From assembly GCF_900142135.1 (NCBI RefSeq), contig NZ_FQZU01000030.1, positions 1 to 51,808 of the forward strand: a stretch of 51,808 nucleotides of DNA. Reading direction: 5' to 3'. The position numbers were made by a program, and so were the translations under genes. The stretch comes from Desulfatibacillum alkenivorans DSM 16219 (lineage in GTDB: Bacteria; Desulfobacterota; Desulfobacteria; Desulfobacterales; Desulfatibacillaceae). The notes beneath the pieces were generated by a model that was not told where the DNA came from, ran no database searches, and worked only from the letters and a program-made list of their open reading frames with translations. Shown in pieces: positions 51,701 to 51,808 of the stretch (the first letter of the stretch is position 1; every line of letters starts with the position of its first letter).

Positions 51701-51808
51701 CCCATGAAAATACTCTGCCCGCGCTTTAGATATTAAATTTTTGACAGGACTTTCAGAGTTAATGGCCTATATGCATCCTAATGATTTGATATAATGGACG
51801 ATATTTCA

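Overview
The window looks like chromosomal DNA from an anaerobic, probably sulfate-reducing, member of the Desulfobacterota (Desulfatibacillum/Desulfococcus-like). The pointers are an oxygen-independent (cbi-type) cobalamin pathway with a cobalt chelatase that carries a signal peptide, a CbiE-CbiT fusion, a ThiC-like lower-ligand synthase under a cobalamin riboswitch, and a Wza/Wzz/BY-kinase exopolysaccharide locus. The assignment is an inference from gene content, not from a marker gene.

Region 1 (1-775) is non-coding. It holds a 382-bp foldable element bounded by a perfect 12-bp inverted repeat and a separate 15-bp-stem hairpin.

Region 2 (776-21170, all on the minus strand) is a nearly complete cobamide biosynthesis and uptake locus. 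In transcription order it runs: cobalamin riboswitch + terminator, bzaF-like; second cobalamin riboswitch + terminator, cbiK, btuC, btuD, btuF, cbiA, cbiC, cbiL, a gate-domain membrane protein, cbiD, cbiET, cbiF, cbiG, cbiH, cbiP, cobU, cobS, cobD, cbiB, cobT. Most neighbours overlap by 1-26 bp, so translation is probably coupled. Together they cover cobalt insertion, corrin ring methylation and contraction, amidation, linker synthesis, nucleotide-loop assembly and lower-ligand activation. The precorrin-6A reductase (cbiJ) and the adenosyltransferase are not in the window.

Region 3 (21171-23700) is mostly non-coding. It carries three degenerate copies of a dispersed repeat, a secreted isochorismatase-like protein without the usual cysteine, tRNA-Thr(CGT) with its terminator, and about 800 bp in which I see no gene.

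Region 4 (23711-36629) is an exopolysaccharide export and control locus. It starts with an internally deleted CapD/FlaA1 remnant, then two receiver-transmembrane proteins (one degenerate), two paralogous secreted putative metallopeptidases (one with HEMGH, one with the first His lost), a SurA/EpsD-like lipoprotein, a HAMP protein, a PHP phosphatase, an Ala/Gly-rich secreted protein, an outer-membrane barrel, Wza, Wzz, a BY-kinase with an inserted DUF4388-like domain, a TPR protein and a convergent NusG paralogue. No glycosyltransferase is present in this block.

Region 5 (37112-40205) holds an alpha/beta hydrolase, a TetR regulator, a GrpB-family protein and a 5'-truncated ferredoxin-type gene.

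Region 6 (about 40206-48310) is visibly more AT-rich and has the look of a mobile element or its remnant. All six genes are on the plus strand, intergenic hairpins are frequent, and none of the small proteins is recognisable except a 54-aa ribbon-helix-helix protein. Its centre is a 1523-aa protein that joins a possible degenerate primase domain, a zinc-finger-like segment, an SF2 helicase with an Fe-S-type cysteine cluster, a decayed exonuclease-like segment and a family A DNA polymerase with both catalytic aspartates. This is the best candidate here for an undescribed system.

Region 7 (48576-51700, minus strand) returns to polysaccharide genes: a DUF3307 membrane protein, galE, a heptose-phosphate-kinase-like GHMP kinase and a sugar-phosphate transferase that lacks its N-terminal half.
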